In this document: piece after piece, positions 1 to 9,316 of the stretch
Numbering within the stretch: the stretch's first letter is position 1
Layout of the letters: each line of letters begins with the position of its first letter
Assembly (NCBI RefSeq): GCF_900141825.1
Contig: NZ_FQYQ01000004.1
Coordinates: forward strand, 62,001-126,000
Origin: Pseudobutyrivibrio xylanivorans DSM 14809
GTDB lineage: Bacteria; Bacillota; Clostridia; Lachnospirales; Lachnospiraceae
Length of the DNA stretch: 64,000 bases
Direction of reading: 5' to 3'
Notes under the pieces: model-generated
Told to the model about the DNA's origin: nothing
Database searches by the model: none
What the model saw: the letters and a program-made list of their open reading frames with translations, nothing else
Made by a program: the position numbers and the translations under genes

Positions 1-720
1 GAGATTGAATTTAAGGATGTAAGCTTTTCATATGATAAGAGTAAAAAGCTTATAGAACATCTTAATCTTAAGGTAGAGCCTGGAAAGCGAGTAGCTATTG
101 TAGGTCCAACTGGTGCAGGAAAAAGTACAATCATTAATCTTTTAATGAGATTTTATGATATTGACGCCGGAGAAATTTTAATAGATGGCACAGATATAAG
201 AGATATAGATATAGATAATCTTAGAAGAAACTTTGGAATGGTGCTTCAGGAAACATGGTTGAAGAATGCAACTATCAAAGAAAATCTGAAGATGGCAAGT
301 CCAAATGCCACCGATGATGAGATTATTGAAGCTGCAAAGGCTACACACGCTCATAGCTTCATAAAGAGAATGCCTTATGGCTACGATACAATTCTATCTC
401 CAGAGAATGGATCTCTTTCTCAGGGACAGATGCAGCTTTTGTGTATTACAAGAGTAATGTTAAATATTCCGCGTATGTTGATTTTGGATGAGGCAACCTC
501 ATCAATCGATACCAGAACAGAACAAAAGATACAATCAGCATTTAATAAGATGATGAAAGGCCGAACTACCTTTGTTGTAGCTCACAGACTTTCAACAATA
601 CGTGAGGCTGATGTGATTTTATTCGTCAAGGATGGTCAAATTGTTGAGCAGGGTAATCACACAGAGTTGTTGCAGAAAGACGGATATTATGCTAAATTAT
701 ATCGGAGTCAAATCGCATAG
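1..720 (+). CDS. ABC transporter ATP-binding protein, C-terminal part
   Basis: The open frame runs in from before the window, so only the nucleotide-binding domain of an ABC protein is seen. It shows Walker A (GPTGAGKST, about residue 35 of the visible part), a Q-loop, the signature LSQGQ (LSGGQ in most relatives), Walker B with LILDEATS, and the H-loop VAHRLSTI. The residues before Walker A (EIEFKDVSFSY) are typical of exporters in which a six-helix membrane domain is fused upstream, often one half of a heterodimer. The exported substrate cannot be told. The stop codon lies in the stem of a terminator, so this ends its operon and murA is a separate unit. Confidence 0.93.
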   Translation, partial: EIEFKDVSFSYDKSKKLIEHLNLKVEPGKRVAIVGPTGAGKSTIINLLMRFYDIDAGEILIDGTDIRDIDIDNLRRNFGMVLQETWLKNATIKENLKMASPNATDDEIIEAAKATHAHSFIKRMPYGYDTILSPENGSLSQGQMQLLCITRVMLNIPRMLILDEATSSIDTRTEQKIQSAFNKMMKGRTTFVVAHRLSTIREADVILFVKDGQIVEQGNHTELLQKDGYYAKLYRSQIA

Positions 721-740
721 GGATAACTATGCCCTTTTTT
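715..740 (+). terminator. Intrinsic terminator after the ABC gene
   Basis: GCATAG, a six-base loop, then CTATGC and CC followed by six T. The left arm contains the TAG stop of the ABC gene. The stem is short, so read-through into murA is possible. Confidence 0.55.
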
Positions 741-777
741 GGCTTATAGAGATTTTGAGAGAATTGTAGGAGACAAT

Positions 778-2073
778 ATGGAACAGTATGTGATAAAAGG
801 CGGCACACCACTTTCTGGTGAAGTGGAAATCAGTGGCGCTAAGAATGCGGCACTGGGAATTCTTGCAGGTGCCATAATGACAGACGAAACTGTTACAATT
901 GAAAATCTGCCAAATGTCAAAGATATAAATGTACTTATCGGAGCACTTGAGGATATTGGTGCTTCTATTACTCGCATTGATGAGCACACAGTTAAGATTA
1001 ACGGTTCTAGCATATCAAGACTGTCAGTGGATTATGAATATATTAAGAAGATTCGTGCTTCTTATTATTTAATGGGAGCACTTTTAGGAAAGTATAAGAA
1101 CGCCGAGGTTGCACTTCCAGGTGGATGTCTTATCGGAGCACGTCCTATCGATTTACATGTTAAGGGGCTTAAGGCTCTTGGAGCAAATGTTGACGTATCT
1201 TATGGACTTTGGTCAGCACGTGCTGATAAGCTTGCTGGTAGCCACATTTATCTTGATAAGGTATCTGTTGGTGCTACTATCAATATTATGCTTGCAGCTG
1301 TTCTTGCTGAAGGAAAGACTACTATCGAGAACGCAGCTAAGGAGCCACACGTCGTAGATGTTGCTTCATTCCTTAACAGTATGGGAGCTAACATCCGAGG
1401 CGCAGGTACAGATGTTATTCGTATCGTTGGTGTTCCTGCACTTCACGGTACTACATATGCAGTTATTCCAGATCAGATTGAGGCTGGTACATATATGTGT
1501 GCAGCCGCAGCTACTCATGGAGATATTCTTGTTAAGAATGTTATTCCTAAGCATTTAGAGGCTACTTCTGCTAAGCTTATTGAGGCTGGTTGTGTTATTG
1601 AGGAATATGATGATGCAGTTCGCGTTATCGCAAAGGGACGTAAGCTTACAAAGACTCACGTTACTACGCTTCCTTATCCAGGCTTCCCTACAGATATGCA
1701 GCCTGAGATTACAGCAGTACTTGGTATTGCTGATGGTACAAGTACAGTTACAGAATCGATTTTCGAGAATCGATTCAAGTATGTAGATGAGCTTGCACGC
1801 ATGGGAGCAAATATTAAGGTAGAGAGCACAGTAGCTATTGTTACTGGTGTTGAGAGATATACAGGTGCTCAGGTATGCGCACCAGATCTTCGTGCCGGTG
1901 CTGCACTTATAATTGCAGGTCTTGCTGCAGATGGTATCACTATCATCGATGATATCAAGTATATCCAGCGTGGATATGAAGATATCGTTGGTAAGTTAAA
2001 CAAGCTCGGTGCTGTTATGGAAGAGGTTGATTCCGAGAGGGATCTACAGAAATTTAAACTTAAAGTAAGTTAG
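778..2073 (+). CDS. murA: UDP-N-acetylglucosamine 1-carboxyvinyltransferase MurA
   Basis: MurA transfers enolpyruvate from phosphoenolpyruvate to UDP-GlcNAc, the first committed step of peptidoglycan synthesis in the cytoplasm. The 431-residue product has the usual length. Lys22 lies in SGAKNAA and the catalytic Cys is C117 in LPGGCLIGARP (C115 in E. coli), so the fosfomycin-sensitive Cys form is expected. The ATG at 778 is chosen because AGGAGA stands just upstream; an upstream start in the same frame at 739 has no ribosome site and lies in the terminator. The TAG stop runs directly into a dispersed hairpin repeat, and a Lar-like gene follows 47 bp downstream. Confidence 0.97.
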   Translation: MEQYVIKGGTPLSGEVEISGAKNAALGILAGAIMTDETVTIENLPNVKDINVLIGALEDIGASITRIDEHTVKINGSSISRLSVDYEYIKKIRASYYLMGALLGKYKNAEVALPGGCLIGARPIDLHVKGLKALGANVDVSYGLWSARADKLAGSHIYLDKVSVGATINIMLAAVLAEGKTTIENAAKEPHVVDVASFLNSMGANIRGAGTDVIRIVGVPALHGTTYAVIPDQIEAGTYMCAAAATHGDILVKNVIPKHLEATSAKLIEAGCVIEEYDDAVRVIAKGRKLTKTHVTTLPYPGFPTDMQPEITAVLGIADGTSTVTESIFENRFKYVDELARMGANIKVESTVAIVTGVERYTGAQVCAPDLRAGAALIIAGLAADGITIIDDIKYIQRGYEDIVGKLNKLGAVMEEVDSERDLQKFKLKVS

Positions 2074-2117
2074 CCTTCCCCTTGAGGGGAAGGTGCCCCG
2101 AAGGGGCGGATGAGGTG
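2073..2117 (+). repeat. Dispersed double-hairpin repeat, copy 1
   Basis: Two adjacent hairpins: CCTTCCCC-TTGA-GGGGAAGG, then GCCCC-GAA-GGGGC, then GGATGAGGTG. The same layout returns at 55571 and inverted at 7798. The terminal GAGGTG sits four bases before the ATG at 2121 and so acts as that gene's ribosome site. Confidence 0.8.
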
Positions 2118-2120
2118 TTT

Positions 2121-2342
2121 ATGGATATTACAGAAAAGATTGAACTTGATGATTGCCCAATCTGCGGAGGGGCAGGCCTTATTGAAGAGGAAGATCACGG
2201 ATATTACGTGGCTTGCCTCGATTGTGGAAGCTATACAGGAACTGTTAGCTACAAGGACGAAGATGGTCGTTTACAGGCAGCTGAGAAATCAGCAATGCTT
2301 TGGAACACAGGTAAGGTTATTAACAGTGCTCCAGGAGAATAA
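2121..2342 (+). CDS. Small zinc-ribbon protein, Lar-like
   Basis: A 73-residue protein with two cysteine pairs (CPICGG near residues 12-17 and CLDCGS near 32-37) followed by an A-x-x-x-WN ending. This layout is that of the Lar restriction-alleviation family, common in phages and also as lone chromosomal genes. The Cys pairs should bind one zinc ion. The real start is the ATG at 2121; an open frame from 2082 only translates the repeat. Its ribosome site (GAGGTG) is part of that repeat. It is probably cotranscribed with murA and ends at the terminator at 2364. The function of chromosomal members is not established. Confidence 0.7.
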   Translation: MDITEKIELDDCPICGGAGLIEEEDHGYYVACLDCGSYTGTVSYKDEDGRLQAAEKSAMLWNTGKVINSAPGE

Positions 2343-2363
2343 AAACAAATACGAATAGTTTTA

Positions 2364-2400
2364 GGACATTTCAGAATAGAATTCTGAAATGTCCTTTTTT
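2364..2400 (+). terminator. Intrinsic terminator
   Basis: Perfect 13-bp stem, GGACATTTCAGAA pairing with TTCTGAAATGTCC across a short TAGAA loop, followed by six T. Confidence 0.93.
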
Positions 2401-2462
2401 AGTATTAGAAGAATTATGCTACTAATAGAAAGACGTGTTGGAATATATTCAAAATGAAAGTT

Positions 2463-2490
2463 TTGTGAAAATTCTGCCAAAATTTATAAA
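2463..2490 (+). promoter_or_regulatory. Candidate promoter of the chemoreceptor gene
   Basis: TTGTGA and TATAAA with a 16-bp spacer, 83 bp before the start at 2574, in an AT-rich spacer after a strong terminator. Weak match, read by eye. Confidence 0.3.
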
Positions 2491-2573
2491 ATGACAGAAA
2501 AAGTTGATATACTTATTCTACTAGAGTAGGGGAATAATATGTTTTTTATTTTTATAAATGGAGGACAGAACCT

Positions 2574-4076
2574 ATGCCAGAAAGAGAAGAAATTCGTGAT
2601 GATTCTATGGATTTGAAAACTAAACAGATGCTGGAGAAAAATAGGCTGGCCAGATATTGTGGAACAATTACTTGTCTGGCTTTGATTTTTTGTACGGTAA
2701 GGTCGTTAGTGATAGATGGCATGAATGTGCTGGATTTAATTCGACTTGCTGTTACCATTTTAGATATAATTCTCTTCCAAGTAACATATAAAATGTATGG
2801 AGAGAAATATAGATATAAATATGTGGTGACGCTTTCAATGGTGGCAATGTTTGTTCTTAACATATACGCACCAAATGACCGCAATATGTATATCTTTATG
2901 TATACAATCATTTTGATTGTAATGATATATGGTGAGGCCAATACAGTACGAATTGGTTGCTTTATCGCAAACTTCTGCTTAATCACTTCGGGCTTTATGG
3001 AGCTCAGAAAAGGTAATATTACAGGCCGTGAGCTTGTTACGGAGATGGTATTCAGTCTTATTGCATGTACCATTGCGGTTGTAGTATGTAAGCAGCAGAG
3101 ACGTCAGACAACAGAGGTACTTGATACAATCAAAGAACATGCGGAAGAGCTGAAGGAAACATCTGATACGATTGTTGATTTGGCAGAACAGCTAAATCAG
3201 AAATTTGTTGAGGCAAATGATGTATCTGATAGACTTAACGAGTCAATGGAGGCTACACATTCATCAGTAAATGAAATTGTAGAGGGTACAAAGAATACAG
3301 CTGAGGCTATCGAAAATCAGACAAATAAAACTGCTGTAATTCAGGAAAGCATTCAGGCAGTTGAGCAGGAAGCTAACAATATTGATGATGTTTCTGGCCG
3401 TGTAGAGGAATCTGTTAACGAAGGTGTTGATCTTATTAATCAGCTTAAGAGTCAGGCTGAGGAAGTAGCAAAGATTAACCTGGAGACAGCCTCAACAACA
3501 CAGGCATTAAATACAAGTATTCAGGATGTACAAGCAATTACAGAGACAATTCTTGGTATTTCAAGTCAGACAAATCTTCTTGCATTAAATGCATCAATCG
3601 AAGCTGCAAGAGCTGGTGAGGCCGGCAAGGGCTTCGCAGTAGTAGCGGATGAGATACGAGCTCTTTCAGAAAGCACAAGAGAAGCTACAGAAGAGATTTC
3701 AAGAATTATTGAAAGACTTACAAGTGATGCTCGCTCAGCATCGGCTGCAATGTCGAAATCTGCTGAGTATGCTCAGAAACAGAATGATCTTATTGCAGAA
3801 ACTGGAACTAAGCTAGATGCTATCAAGGAAGGTTCGGATGAACTTAGAGATGGTGTTGTTCAGGTAAAGGGATCTGTTAGCGAAGTACTTAGTGCAAATA
3901 CACAGATTATGGATAATATCACAAATCTTTCTGCAACGTCTGAGGAGGTTGCTGCAGCGGCTGATACAGTAGGTGCAGTAAGTGATGATGCAATGGATGC
4001 CCTTGAAAATATGAATGAGACTCTTAAGGTAATCAATAAGATTGCAAAAGATATGGAAGAGATGGCACTGAAGTAA
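2574..4076 (+). CDS. Methyl-accepting chemotaxis protein without HAMP domain
   Basis: A 500-residue receptor that should control the CheA kinase. About residues 25-185 hold five or six hydrophobic segments with very short loops, so there is no extracellular ligand domain. A long coiled coil follows directly, and the hairpin tip is complete ([19 protein letters not shown]), with the conserved [12 protein letters not shown] beside it. No HAMP is visible between membrane and coiled coil, so it resembles receptors that sense within the membrane or report on energetics. GGAGGA lies 8 bases before the ATG. It stands alone between two terminator-like structures. The signal sensed is unknown. Confidence 0.93.
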   Translation: MPEREEIRDDSMDLKTKQMLEKNRLARYCGTITCLALIFCTVRSLVIDGMNVLDLIRLAVTILDIILFQVTYKMYGEKYRYKYVVTLSMVAMFVLNIYAPNDRNMYIFMYTIILIVMIYGEANTVRIGCFIANFCLITSGFMELRKGNITGRELVTEMVFSLIACTIAVVVCKQQRRQTTEVLDTIKEHAEELKETSDTIVDLAEQLNQKFVEANDVSDRLNESMEATHSSVNEIVEGTKNTAEAIENQTNKTAVIQESIQAVEQEANNIDDVSGRVEESVNEGVDLINQLKSQAEEVAKINLETASTTQALNTSIQDVQAITETILGISSQTNLLALNASIEAARAGEAGKGFAVVADEIRALSESTREATEEISRIIERLTSDARSASAAMSKSAEYAQKQNDLIAETGTKLDAIKEGSDELRDGVVQVKGSVSEVLSANTQIMDNITNLSATSEEVAAAADTVGAVSDDAMDALENMNETLKVINKIAKDMEEMALK

Positions 4077-4099
4077 ACTAAATAATGAACACTGAGAAG

Positions 4100-4198
4100 G
4101 CACTGTTACGCTCTCAATCCTGAGGTATTACTCCGTCGAGCTGAAGAAAGCTCTCCTTGAGTAACACTCAGAGATTGATAGCTACAGTGCTTTTATTT
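4100..4198 (+). terminator. Very long bulged hairpin ending in a T-run
   Basis: GCACTGT (4100-4106) pairs with ACAGTGC (4184-4190). Inside it CTCTCAATC pairs with GATTGATAG (one mismatch), CTGAG with CTCAG, TTACTC with GAGTAA, and the tip is GAGCT-GAAGAA-AGCTC. TTTTATTTT follows. This is far more than a terminator needs; it may be a processed RNA or mRNA-stabilising end. Confidence 0.65.
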
Positions 4199-4266
4199 TG
4201 CACATTTATTTATATTAGAGTAGAATTACCTCATAATCCATTTATTCGTGTTGGGAGGAAATACGT

Positions 4267-6678
4267 ATGGCAGACAGACCAGTATCAAGAAAGAAGAATG
4301 TAACCGGTTCTGGTTCGGTTAATCGCCGTGGTAGTGGACTGGGAAGCGGTCCCGTAGGCGGAGGTTCAGGCGGTCATGTGCCAGGAGGTTCTGGCTCAGG
4401 AGGTTTTAGTGGAAATCGTGATGGAGGCTATGGCGGAGGCGGTGGTCTTGGAAAGCTTATTATCATTGCACTAGTAGTATTACTAGGCGGTGGAGGCGGT
4501 CTTGGTGCGTTCTTTGGGGGCGGCTCAGGCGGAACTGGTACAGGCTCTCTTTCTGGGGATAGTGCTGCAAGTACCATAAATACTATTGGTACGATGGCGT
4601 CTCTGCTTCTAGGTAGTGGAGGCTATACGAGTACGGCTGCCAGTGGAAATTCCAGCTGGAGTAGCAAGGCCAATACTGGTGTTTTGGATGAGACTGTAGC
4701 TGATGGTGCCAGAGATAAATATACTGTGCTTAAAGGGGACGGTAAGGACACAACTACTATCATGGTTTACATGTGTGGTACTGACCTGGAGTCCAGAGGA
4801 GCTATGGCTTCAAAGGATATGCAGGAGATGCTGAATGCAACTGTTGCTGACAACATCAACCTGATTGTTTATACTGGAGGCTGCGTTGGTTGGAAGAATA
4901 ATTTTGTAAGCAACAAAACTAATCAGATATACCAGATTAAAAATGGGAAGGTGAATTTGATTAAGGATAATCTCGGAGATCTTCCTATGACTGATCCTAA
5001 TACTCTTTCAAGCTTTATCAAGTGGGGTGCTCAGAATTATAAAGCTGACAGATATGATCTTATTTTCTGGGATCACGGCGGCGGATCGGTAACAGGCTAT
5101 GGTTATGATGAAAAGCATAGAGAAGCAGGTTCGATGAATCTTGCAGGAATCAATAAGGCTCTTACAGACGGCGGATTGAAATATGATTTTGTGGGCTTTG
5201 ATGCATGTCTAATGGCTACAGTAGAGACAGGGTTGATGCTTGACGCTCACAGCGACTACATGATTGCATCAGAGGAAACAGAGCCTGGTATCGGCTGGTA
5301 TTATACAAACTGGCTTACAGAGCTTAGCAAGAATCCATCTATGTCTACTTTAGAGATAGGCAAGATTATCGTTGATGATTTCGTATCTCAGTGTGGTCAG
5401 CAGTGCGCTGGTCAGAAGACTACTTTGTCAGTGGTAGACTTGGCAGAGCTTAATGCGACAGTACCTGAGGATTTGAAAGGGTTTGCAGATTCTACAGCAA
5501 GTCTTATCGACAAGAAGGAATATAAGGTTGTTTCAAATGCACGCTCATCAACAAGAGAGTTTGCCACATCATCAAAGATTGACCAGATTGACTTGATTGA
5601 TTTTGCAATCAAGATGGATAATGATTCTGGCAAGGAATTGGCTGAGTCATTGAAGGGGGCAGTAAAGTACAACAAGACTTCAAGCAACATGACTAACGCT
5701 TATGGTCTTTCAATCTATTTCCCATATCGTCAGACCAGCAAGGTGGACAATATGGTGGATACCTATGATGAAATAGGTATGGACGAAAGCTACAGTAACT
5801 GCATTCAGAAGTTTGCATCAATGGCTTACTATGGACAGAATTCAACAACCTATGATTCGAATCCAGCCAGCATGCTGTTTGGTGCGGGAAATACTGATGT
5901 TAATACTATGAATTCGCAGGCAATTGCCAGCATATTAAATGCCTATCTATCCTCTTCAGGTAGTTCATCTCCTAGATTTTTGAATAATGGAGTATCGGTG
6001 GACGATGCAGCAGAGTATATAGCAAATAACAACATTAGTAATGTTGCAAATATGGAATGGACTCTGAATTCCGCTGGGCAGCAGGTAATCTCTTTAGATG
6101 AAGATCAGTGGGAGAACGTGCAGGAGATAGAATTTTCTACATTTGTAGATGATGGCGAGGGTTATATCGACCTTGGTCTTGATAATGTATTTGAGTGGGA
6201 TGAGAACAATAATCTTATCGCAAATACAGATAGAAGCTGGCTTGCAATCGATGGTCAGATAGTGGCTTATTATCACATCGATACTACTGGTGATTCTAGC
6301 AATTATACAATCACAGGACGTGTCCCGGTACTCCTTAACGATGAGAGAGCAGATTTGATCCTTGTGTTTGATAGCGAGCATGAGGATGGCTATGTGGCAG
6401 GTGCTACCTATGACTACAAGGATGGTGAGATAGAGGTTATTGCAAAGAATCTTACAGAACTTCAACCTGGGGACACACTTGATTTCATAAGTGATTATTA
6501 TGATTATAGTGGCAGATATACCGATAGCTATTTCCTTGGAGAGCAGATGACTGTTAGCACTGCCATGGAAGATATGAAGATTTCAAATCTTGTAATTGAG
6601 GATAAGGATATATTGATTTCGTATGTCTTTACCGATATATATGGTAACAGCTACTACACCGAGGGACTGTCGGAGTAG
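4267..6678 (+). CDS. Clostripain-family (C11) cysteine peptidase, membrane anchored
   Basis: 803 residues. The first ~60 are rich in Gly and Ser with basic residues, followed by a single membrane segment (LIIIALVVLL, about 64-74) and another Gly stretch, then the C11 peptidase domain from about 160. The catalytic pair is visible: His270 in FWDHGGG and Cys314 in GFDACLM. C11 enzymes cleave after Arg or Lys. The C-terminal ~250 residues look beta-rich and may bind substrate. There is no cleavable signal peptide; the single segment would leave the basic Gly-rich tail in the cytoplasm and the protease outside. The ATG follows GGGAGG. Long hairpins flank the gene on both sides. Confidence 0.9.
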   Translation: MADRPVSRKKNVTGSGSVNRRGSGLGSGPVGGGSGGHVPGGSGSGGFSGNRDGGYGGGGGLGKLIIIALVVLLGGGGGLGAFFGGGSGGTGTGSLSGDSAASTINTIGTMASLLLGSGGYTSTAASGNSSWSSKANTGVLDETVADGARDKYTVLKGDGKDTTTIMVYMCGTDLESRGAMASKDMQEMLNATVADNINLIVYTGGCVGWKNNFVSNKTNQIYQIKNGKVNLIKDNLGDLPMTDPNTLSSFIKWGAQNYKADRYDLIFWDHGGGSVTGYGYDEKHREAGSMNLAGINKALTDGGLKYDFVGFDACLMATVETGLMLDAHSDYMIASEETEPGIGWYYTNWLTELSKNPSMSTLEIGKIIVDDFVSQCGQQCAGQKTTLSVVDLAELNATVPEDLKGFADSTASLIDKKEYKVVSNARSSTREFATSSKIDQIDLIDFAIKMDNDSGKELAESLKGAVKYNKTSSNMTNAYGLSIYFPYRQTSKVDNMVDTYDEIGMDESYSNCIQKFASMAYYGQNSTTYDSNPASMLFGAGNTDVNTMNSQAIASILNAYLSSSGSSSPRFLNNGVSVDDAAEYIANNNISNVANMEWTLNSAGQQVISLDEDQWENVQEIEFSTFVDDGEGYIDLGLDNVFEWDENNNLIANTDRSWLAIDGQIVAYYHIDTTGDSSNYTITGRVPVLLNDERADLILVFDSEHEDGYVAGATYDYKDGEIEVIAKNLTELQPGDTLDFISDYYDYSGRYTDSYFLGEQMTVSTAMEDMKISNLVIEDKDILISYVFTDIYGNSYYTEGLSE

Positions 6679-6683
6679 CTGAG

Positions 6684-6773
6684 GATTCTATTTAGATATG
6701 TGTCAAAGTCCAGACAAGATCCACAGTGACTTGTACCGGGCTTTTGACACATATGAATCTATGTGATAGAATC
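6684..6773 (+). other. Long imperfect hairpin after the C11 peptidase gene
   Basis: GATTCTAT (6684-6691) pairs with ATAGAATC (6766-6773). ATATGTGTCAAAG (6696-6708) pairs with 6741-6754 apart from one bulged T. ACAAG/CTTGT forms the tip. There is no proper T-run, so it may stabilise or be processed from the mRNA rather than end it. Confidence 0.7.
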
Positions 6774-6872
6774 TCTGTGCTGTTAAATTTTTATCAATTA
6801 AATTAGCTTGCAAAAAACTGTTTTAACAGGAGGAGACCCGCCTAAGGGCTTCTACCAGAAGGAGGAAACAAT

Positions 6873-7793
6873 ATGCAAAGCAACAATTCTAAGACCTATG
6901 AGCTCGTGCTCACAGCGTTATTCGTAGCCATTATTGTAGTTATGGCTTCAACACCACTCGGATATATTCCACTTGTAGTTATTAATGCAACAACACTTCA
7001 TATTCCAGTTATCATTGGTTCGTTATTCTTAGGACCAAAGAAGGGAGCTTGCCTCGGCGGAGTATTTGGTATCACAAGCTTTATCAAGAGCTCACTTACA
7101 CCTACTCCATCAGCATTCGCTTTCTCACCAGTGGCTGCACTTACTATGCTTCCACATGATACTGTAGGACAGGCAATCGGACTTGTTTTCAAGAGCACAT
7201 TTATTGCAATCGTTCCTAGAATTCTTATTGGTGTAGTTCCTTACTTTGTATACGTAGGAATCAAGAAGGCAATCAGCTCAGAGAAGAAGGTTGTTTACGG
7301 TTCAATCATCAACGTAATCATCTCTTTCATCATGGGATTTGGTGTATTTGCTTTCTTCAATAAGATGATTTCTGAAGGCAAGGTTGGATTCTCAGTTACA
7401 GCTGCTCAGATTATCGGCGCTGTTGTTGGAATCGCATTTTTCGTGGCTATCGAGTATTTATTTATGAATAAAGATGCTAAGGCACTTGGATTTATCACAG
7501 CTGGTATTTCTGGTGCAATGACAAACACACTTCTTGTTATGGGAAGCATTTACGCATTCTACAGAATCCCATACGCAGAGGTTCTTCAGATCGACCCAAG
7601 TGCTCTCATGGGAGTAATTGGCGGAATCATCAGCTTCAACGGAGTTATCGAAGCTATCGTTGGTGCGGTAATCGTTTACCTTGTTGGTATAGTACTTGAT
7701 AAGATTAAGCCAGCAGGTGTATATTCAGGAAAGAAAAATGGAAAGGTGAATACTGTAGACGGAACAAGCACTGTTCAGGAGATGGCTCAGTAG
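6873..7793 (+). CDS. panT: ECF transporter S component, probably pantothenate (PanT)
   Basis: A 306-residue membrane protein with about eight hydrophobic segments. The N-terminal part (ALFVAIIVVMASTPLGYIPL, then the GSLFLGPKKGACLGGVFG segment) is characteristic of substrate-binding S components of energy-coupling-factor vitamin importers. S components are usually near 200 residues, so this one is long. It would dock onto a shared EcfA-EcfA'-EcfT module encoded elsewhere. Pantothenate is inferred from the next gene, coaBC, which acts on phosphorylated pantothenate. The ribosome site AAGGAGG is 8 bases before ATG. A second GGAGGAG and a small CTGTT-TT-AACAG hairpin lie upstream, so the leader may be regulated. 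Confidence 0.8.
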   Translation: MQSNNSKTYELVLTALFVAIIVVMASTPLGYIPLVVINATTLHIPVIIGSLFLGPKKGACLGGVFGITSFIKSSLTPTPSAFAFSPVAALTMLPHDTVGQAIGLVFKSTFIAIVPRILIGVVPYFVYVGIKKAISSEKKVVYGSIINVIISFIMGFGVFAFFNKMISEGKVGFSVTAAQIIGAVVGIAFFVAIEYLFMNKDAKALGFITAGISGAMTNTLLVMGSIYAFYRIPYAEVLQIDPSALMGVIGGIISFNGVIEAIVGAVIVYLVGIVLDKIKPAGVYSGKKNGKVNTVDGTSTVQEMAQ

Positions 7794-7797
7794 GATA

Positions 7798-7843
7798 CCT
7801 CATCAGTCAGCTAGTTTGACAGCTTCCCTGTGAAGGGAAGCCT
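7798..7843 (-). repeat. Dispersed hairpin repeat, copy 2 (inverted)
   Basis: Reads CCTCATC-AGTCA-GCTAGT-TTGAC-AGCTTCCC-TGTGA-GGGAAGCC. On the minus strand this gives the same order as at 2073 and 55571: the CTTCCC hairpin, a second small hairpin, then GATGAGG. Confidence 0.7.
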
Positions 7844-7898
7844 TTGGTAAGCTAAGATATAAAACAGCAATACAACAGTCCGGAGGTAATAAGGAATT

Positions 7899-9086
7899 AT
7901 GTTAAAGGGTAAATGTGTGGTACTTGGAGTAACAGGCTCCATTGCAGCATATAAGATTGCAAATCTTGCATCAGCCTTAGTGAAATTAGGTGCTGATGTT
8001 AATGTCATCATGACTAAAAATGCCACTAATTTTATCAATCCAATTACCTTTGAAACATTAACAAGTAATAAATGTCTTGTGGACACTTTTGATAGGGATT
8101 TTAAATTTAACGTGGAGCACGTGGCTTTGGCAAAGCGTGCTGATATTTTCATGGTGGCACCAGCCAGTGCAAATGTCATAGGGAAGATGGCGCACGGAAT
8201 AGCTGACGACATGCTCACAACAACTATTCTTGCTGCAAAGTGCAAGAAGCTTGTGAGCCCAGCCATGAACACAAACATGTTTACAAATCCTATCGTCCAG
8301 GACAATTTAGAGATTTTGAAAAAATATGGATTCGAGATTATTCAGCCAGCCAGCGGCTATTTAGCATGCGGCGACACTGGTGCAGGTAAGATGCCTGAGC
8401 CAGAAGTTTTACTACAGTACATACTTAGAGAAATCGCTTTCGACCACGATCTTGAAGGGAAGAAGGTTATGATAACAGCAGGGCCTACTCAGGAGGCAAT
8501 TGACCCAGTTAGATATATAAGCAACCATAGTACAGGCAAGATGGGCTATGCTATCGCCAGAGCGGCAATGCTTAGGGGAGCTGAGGTTACACTCGTAAGC
8601 GGTCCAGTGGCTATTCAGCCACCTATGTTTGTAGATGTAGTAAATATCAAGAGTGCTGCCGAGATGGCTGAAGCGGTGAAATCTCGGGCAGGGGAGATGG
8701 ACATAATAATAAAGAGTGCAGCAGTGGCGGATTATCGACCAGCTACTGTTGCTGCAGAGAAGATTAAGAAAAAAGATGGTGAAGCTTCTTCTATTGAATT
8801 GGAGCGCACGGAAGATATCTTGTCCTATCTTGGGGCAAATAAAAAGCCAGGCCAGTTTATTTGCGGATTCTCCATGGAGACGGAAAACATGCTGGAGAAT
8901 TCCAAAGCCAAGCTCAAGAAAAAGAACGTGGATATGATTGTAGCTAATAACCTGCGCACTGCAGGCGCAGGATTTGGTACTGACACTAATGTGGTAACAT
9001 TAATCACGGCGGAAGATGCCCACGAGCTTCCTATCATGTCTAAGGATGATGTAGCACAGGTTATATTGGATGAAATAGTTAAATAA
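7899..9086 (+). CDS. coaBC: Bifunctional phosphopantothenoylcysteine decarboxylase/synthetase CoaBC
   Basis: CoaB joins 4'-phosphopantothenate to cysteine using CTP, and CoaC decarboxylates the product to 4'-phosphopantetheine in coenzyme A synthesis. The 395-residue length is normal. The flavin-binding CoaC half (1 to ~185) has GVTGSIAAYK, the histidine in NVEHVALAKRADI, the PASAN loop, the MNTNM motif and the Cys of LACGDTGAGKM. The CoaB half begins near 190 with MITAGPTQEAIDPVRYISN. GGAGGT lies upstream of the ATG. It follows the ECF gene with an inverted repeat copy between them, and both likely form one coenzyme A supply unit ending at the terminator at 9095. Confidence 0.96.
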   Translation: MLKGKCVVLGVTGSIAAYKIANLASALVKLGADVNVIMTKNATNFINPITFETLTSNKCLVDTFDRDFKFNVEHVALAKRADIFMVAPASANVIGKMAHGIADDMLTTTILAAKCKKLVSPAMNTNMFTNPIVQDNLEILKKYGFEIIQPASGYLACGDTGAGKMPEPEVLLQYILREIAFDHDLEGKKVMITAGPTQEAIDPVRYISNHSTGKMGYAIARAAMLRGAEVTLVSGPVAIQPPMFVDVVNIKSAAEMAEAVKSRAGEMDIIIKSAAVADYRPATVAAEKIKKKDGEASSIELERTEDILSYLGANKKPGQFICGFSMETENMLENSKAKLKKKNVDMIVANNLRTAGAGFGTDTNVVTLITAEDAHELPIMSKDDVAQVILDEIVK

Positions 9087-9094
9087 TTTGATTT

Positions 9095-9122
9095 GGACCC
9101 ATGTGAGCATGGGTCCTTTTTT
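9095..9122 (+). terminator. Intrinsic terminator after coaBC
   Basis: GGACCCATG-TGAG-CATGGGTCC followed by six T. Confidence 0.95.
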
Positions 9123-9316
9123 GGCTGGAGTTATTAATGCTTTACAATTATGTAATATCATGGTATTCTGTAACGGTTCATTAAGAACTATTCATTAGAC
9201 TTATATTATTTATGGTTTGCGAAGTTCATTCGCAGATAATTTCCCACTTTTTTTTAATATTATATGTGTTTGCTGAAGGCTTTTGGTTAGTACAGGTTGT
9301 GGAAAGAGCTGTTGAG

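Noticed and set aside
2487-2510. Flagellar-type (sigma D) promoter before the chemoreceptor
   Set aside because: TAAA and GTTGATAT are present but separated by 12 bases instead of about 15, with a weak -10.
2552-3073. Minus-strand 173-codon frame inside the chemoreceptor gene
   Set aside because: Antisense shadow of the membrane-segment region; hydrophobic codons on one strand give open frames on the other.
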